The notes beneath the pieces were generated by a model. That model was not told where the DNA came from. It worked only from the letters and a program-made list of their open reading frames with translations, and did no database searches. A stretch of DNA of 32,388 nt from Devosia sp. (GTDB lineage: Bacteria > Pseudomonadota > Alphaproteobacteria > Rhizobiales > Devosiaceae). The position numbers were made by a program, and so were the translations under genes. The stretch spans positions 1 to 32,388 of the forward strand of contig JAQGKH010000051.1 in assembly GCA_028290225.1 (NCBI GenBank). The letters run 5' to 3'. Positions 30,092 through 32,388 of this stretch are shown in pieces. Position 1 is the stretch's first letter. The number at the start of each line of letters is the position of its first letter.

Positions 30092-30669
30092 ACCGGGTGC
30101 CGATGCCCGCGCCGACCTGCGGCGCATGCCAGATTCCGCGCGCGAAACACTAGGCCTTGATGCGCGCAGCTGCCTGCGCACACCAGAACCCCGATGGCCA
30201 GTGCAGCTGCCACCAGCGGCGTTTCGCCCAAGACCACCGGACGATAGAGGTCCACGGCTTTTGCGGGCACCGGCCGGATCGCGGCGACCCGCGAACCCCC
30301 AGTCTCCACCCACCAACCACTCGTCATGATCTCGCTTGGGTGCGTGGATGGAGAGAGATTAGCCCCAAGCGGCGGGGCAGGGGATAAGTTCGAAATCCGA
30401 CGCGGAATCGGTCCTGCAGAGCCTGGGTGGCTGAAACTTGCGCCGTGATGTGCAGCTCAAGGTTTACGCAGCCTGACCAGCCCTAAGCACCCCGCCCGAG
30501 CAGGGATGCGGGGAAGGCGTGCCCGGACCTGAAGCAGACGACCGGTATTTGAAGGAAGCAGGCTGCCGAGGAGGTCGAAGCCCCAACCCGGCCGTCCCTC
30601 AAGGTAGAGGGTGTGGCGCAGGGCTCTTGAGTCACTCGGCAAGTTCGAAAAGGTCGCGGCTGGGGGATG

Positions 30670-31383
30670 TCAGTACTTGCGTAGCAGTCCAACGAGCCGG
30701 CCTTGTACCTTGACGCGGTCGGGGGGGAAGATGCGGGTTTCGTAGGCGGGGTTGGCGGCTTCCAGCGCAATGGTGTTGCCCTTGCGGCGAAGGCGCTTGA
30801 GCGTGGCTTCTTCGTCGTCCACCAGCGCCACGATGATTTCGCCGGTGCTGGCCACGTCCTGCTTGCGGATCAACACGGTGTCGCCATCGAAAATGCCGGC
30901 GTCGATCATCGAATCACCACGTACCTCAAGAGCGTAGTGCTCGCCAGCGCCAAGCATTTCGGGCGGCACTGAGATGGTGTGGGAATGGGTCTGGATGGCC
31001 TCGATCGGCGTACCCGCGGCGATGCGGCCCATGACAGGAATTGCAACGGGGCGCACATAATCATCGCTCCAGCCGGAGCGCGGCGGCGGCGCGGCAACGC
31101 GCCCCAGATTGCCTTCGATGACGCTGGGTTCAAAGCGCGCCTTGCGGCCGCCCAGGGCGGGGTTCATCGAATCGGGCAGCTTGAGCACCTCCAGGGCGCG
31201 CGCCCGATTGGGCAGGCGGCGAATAAAGCCCCGCTCTTCCAGGGCAGTGATCAGCCGGTGAATGCCGGACTTGGAGGCCAGATCCAACGCATCCTTCATT
31301 TCGTCGAACGAAGGGGGAATGCCGCTTTCCTTCATCCGCTCATGGATGAACATCAGCAGTTCATGTTGCTTGCGCGTCAGCAT
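30670..31383 (-). CDS. lexA: SOS transcriptional repressor LexA
   Basis: [33 protein letters not shown]; autocleavage/catalytic motifs [35 protein letters not shown]. Confidence 0.97.
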   Translation of the reverse strand: MLTRKQHELLMFIHERMKESGIPPSFDEMKDALDLASKSGIHRLITALEERGFIRRLPNRARALEVLKLPDSMNPALGGRKARFEPSVIEGNLGRVAAPPPRSGWSDDYVRPVAIPVMGRIAAGTPIEAIQTHSHTISVPPEMLGAGEHYALEVRGDSMIDAGIFDGDTVLIRKQDVASTGEIIVALVDDEEATLKRLRRKGNTIALEAANPAYETRIFPPDRVKVQGRLVGLLRKY

Positions 31384-31407
31384 CGGGGCCCTTCAATCGC
31401 AGAATCG

Positions 31408-31422
31408 GAACAAAGACTGAAC
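31408..31422 (+). promoter_or_regulatory. LexA box 1 upstream of lexA (GAAC-N7-GAAC)
   Basis: GAAC AAAGACT GAAC, exact match, 24 bp upstream of the lexA start. Confidence 0.8.
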
Positions 31423-31423
31423 G

Positions 31424-31452
31424 ACCATAGGTGTTCCAGTTATGTTCTGCAA
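31424..31452 (-). promoter_or_regulatory. Putative lexA promoter
   Basis: Minus strand TTGCAG (31452-31447), 17-nt spacer, TATGGT (31429-31424); spacer overlapped by LexA box 2. Confidence 0.5.
31433..31447 (-). promoter_or_regulatory. LexA box 2 upstream of lexA (GTTC-N7-GTTC on plus strand)
   Basis: GTTC CAGTTAT GTTC on plus = GAAC-N7-GAAC on minus, exact match. Confidence 0.85.
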
Positions 31453-31491
31453 TAACGCTCATGTGGACAATCGTAAAATCCTGGCGATTTC

Positions 31492-32388
31492 TTAAAAACC
31501 GTGGATCGGCGTGGCTTGCGCGAAGGCGCCGGCTGGCTGGCCGGGGTCGAACTCGGGCTGAACCAGCAGCATGTCGGCATGGGCCAAGGAGGAGGTGTGG
31601 CCGCTATCGGTCTGGCTGATCGGTTGCAGCCCGGGGCCGGCGGGCGAATGCACCAGCTGAGCGCGCATGAAATGGCGGCGGCCGGTGTTGGGCGGGGTTG
31701 GCGCCAGGAGCGGCAGGTGCCAGGGCACCGGTTCGGCATAACCCAGCCAGCGACGGAGGGCGGGTTTGATGAACACCGCGGCAGTGACCATGGCGGACAC
31801 CGGATTGCCCGGCAGGCCGAACACCAGGGTGCGTCCATGGGTGCCAAACATCAGCGGTTTGCCCGGCCGCATATTAATGCGCCAAAAATCAAGCTGCACG
31901 CCCGACTCAAGCAGGATTTTCTGGACGATGTCGTGATCGCCGACGGTGGCGCCGCCGGTCGTGACAACGACATCGGGAGCATCGGCAAAGATGGCGGCGA
32001 GGCGATCAGCCAGGGCGGCGCGATCATCGGGGGCGATACCGTAATCGCGGATGTCGGTGGCATAGGGGGCAAGCAGCGGCTTGAGCCCGAAGCTGTTGGA
32101 AGCGACGATCTGATCGGGCCCAAGCGGGTTCCCGGGAAGCACCAGTTCGTCGCCGGTGGCGAGCAGGGCAATGCGTGGCCGCACCGTGACCGAAAGGGCT
32201 GGGCAGTTGGCGGCGGCGGCCACCGCCAGTTGCATGGGGGTGAGCCTGCTGCCGCGGGCGATCAGTTCCTGGCCGCGGCGGAAATCGTCCCCGAGGGGCC
32301 GGATGCTGCGGCCAACGGGCGGCTGGGCGGCAAAGCTGATGGCGTTGCCAGCGGCGCTGGCTTCTTCCTGCATGATCACGGCATCGGC
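31492..32388 (-). CDS. moeA: Molybdopterin molybdenumtransferase MoeA, 5'-truncated at window edge
   Basis: Frame open to window end (ADAVIMQEE...), ALLATGDELV, VVTTGGATVGDHD, RPGKPLMFG, FGLPGNPVSAMV. Confidence 0.94.
   Translation of the reverse strand, partial: ADAVIMQEEASAAGNAISFAAQPPVGRSIRPLGDDFRRGQELIARGSRLTPMQLAVAAAANCPALSVTVRPRIALLATGDELVLPGNPLGPDQIVASNSFGLKPLLAPYATDIRDYGIAPDDRAALADRLAAIFADAPDVVVTTGGATVGDHDIVQKILLESGVQLDFWRINMRPGKPLMFGTHGRTLVFGLPGNPVSAMVTAAVFIKPALRRWLGYAEPVPWHLPLLAPTPPNTGRRHFMRAQLVHSPAGPGLQPISQTDSGHTSSLAHADMLLVQPEFDPGQPAGAFAQATPIHGF

Noticed and set aside
30049-30327. 92-aa minus ORF with a short hydrophobic stretch
   Set aside because: Weak RBS, no recognisable family, competes with another frame; not enough to call a CDS.
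30545-30580. GAAGGAAGCAG resemblance to the bacterial SRP RNA (4.5S) core
   Set aside because: The rest of the conserved SRP core (GTCAGGTCCG...) is not present in the right arrangement.
1-32388. CRISPR arrays, tRNA/rRNA genes, transposases, toxin-antitoxin or phage genes
   Set aside because: None seen on reading both strands and the translated track.

Overview
The window looks like a high-GC alphaproteobacterial chromosome segment, probably Hyphomicrobiales (Devosia-like; taxonomy is inferred from gene content and order). The first ~23.5 kb is mostly conserved housekeeping genes: lolC/E (5'-truncated), lolD, dnaE, rpsB-tsf-pyrH-frr-uppS-cdsA-rseP-bamA-lpxD-fabZ-lpxA-lpxI-lpxB, then gltA and gltX on the minus strand and comEC on the plus strand. 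A galactose/galactonate catabolic cassette (GH42 beta-galactosidase, SMP-30 lactonase, dgoA, dgoK, and a divergent IlvD/EDD-family dehydratase) lies between comEC and lexA. The window ends with lexA and a truncated moeA. The most interesting observation is a 32-codon predicted membrane-peptide ORF at 1925..2023, absent from the ORF track. It has a good Shine-Dalgarno and a perfect alphaproteobacterial LexA box (GAAC-N7-GAAC) inside its putative promoter, so it is a candidate SOS-induced small membrane protein analogous to Caulobacter SidA. Two further perfect LexA boxes lie upstream of lexA. Other points are the absence of dxr from its usual place between cdsA and rseP, a likely non-orthologous replacement of DgoD, several strong inverted repeats, and ~700 bp of unexplained sequence between the sugar cassette and lexA.
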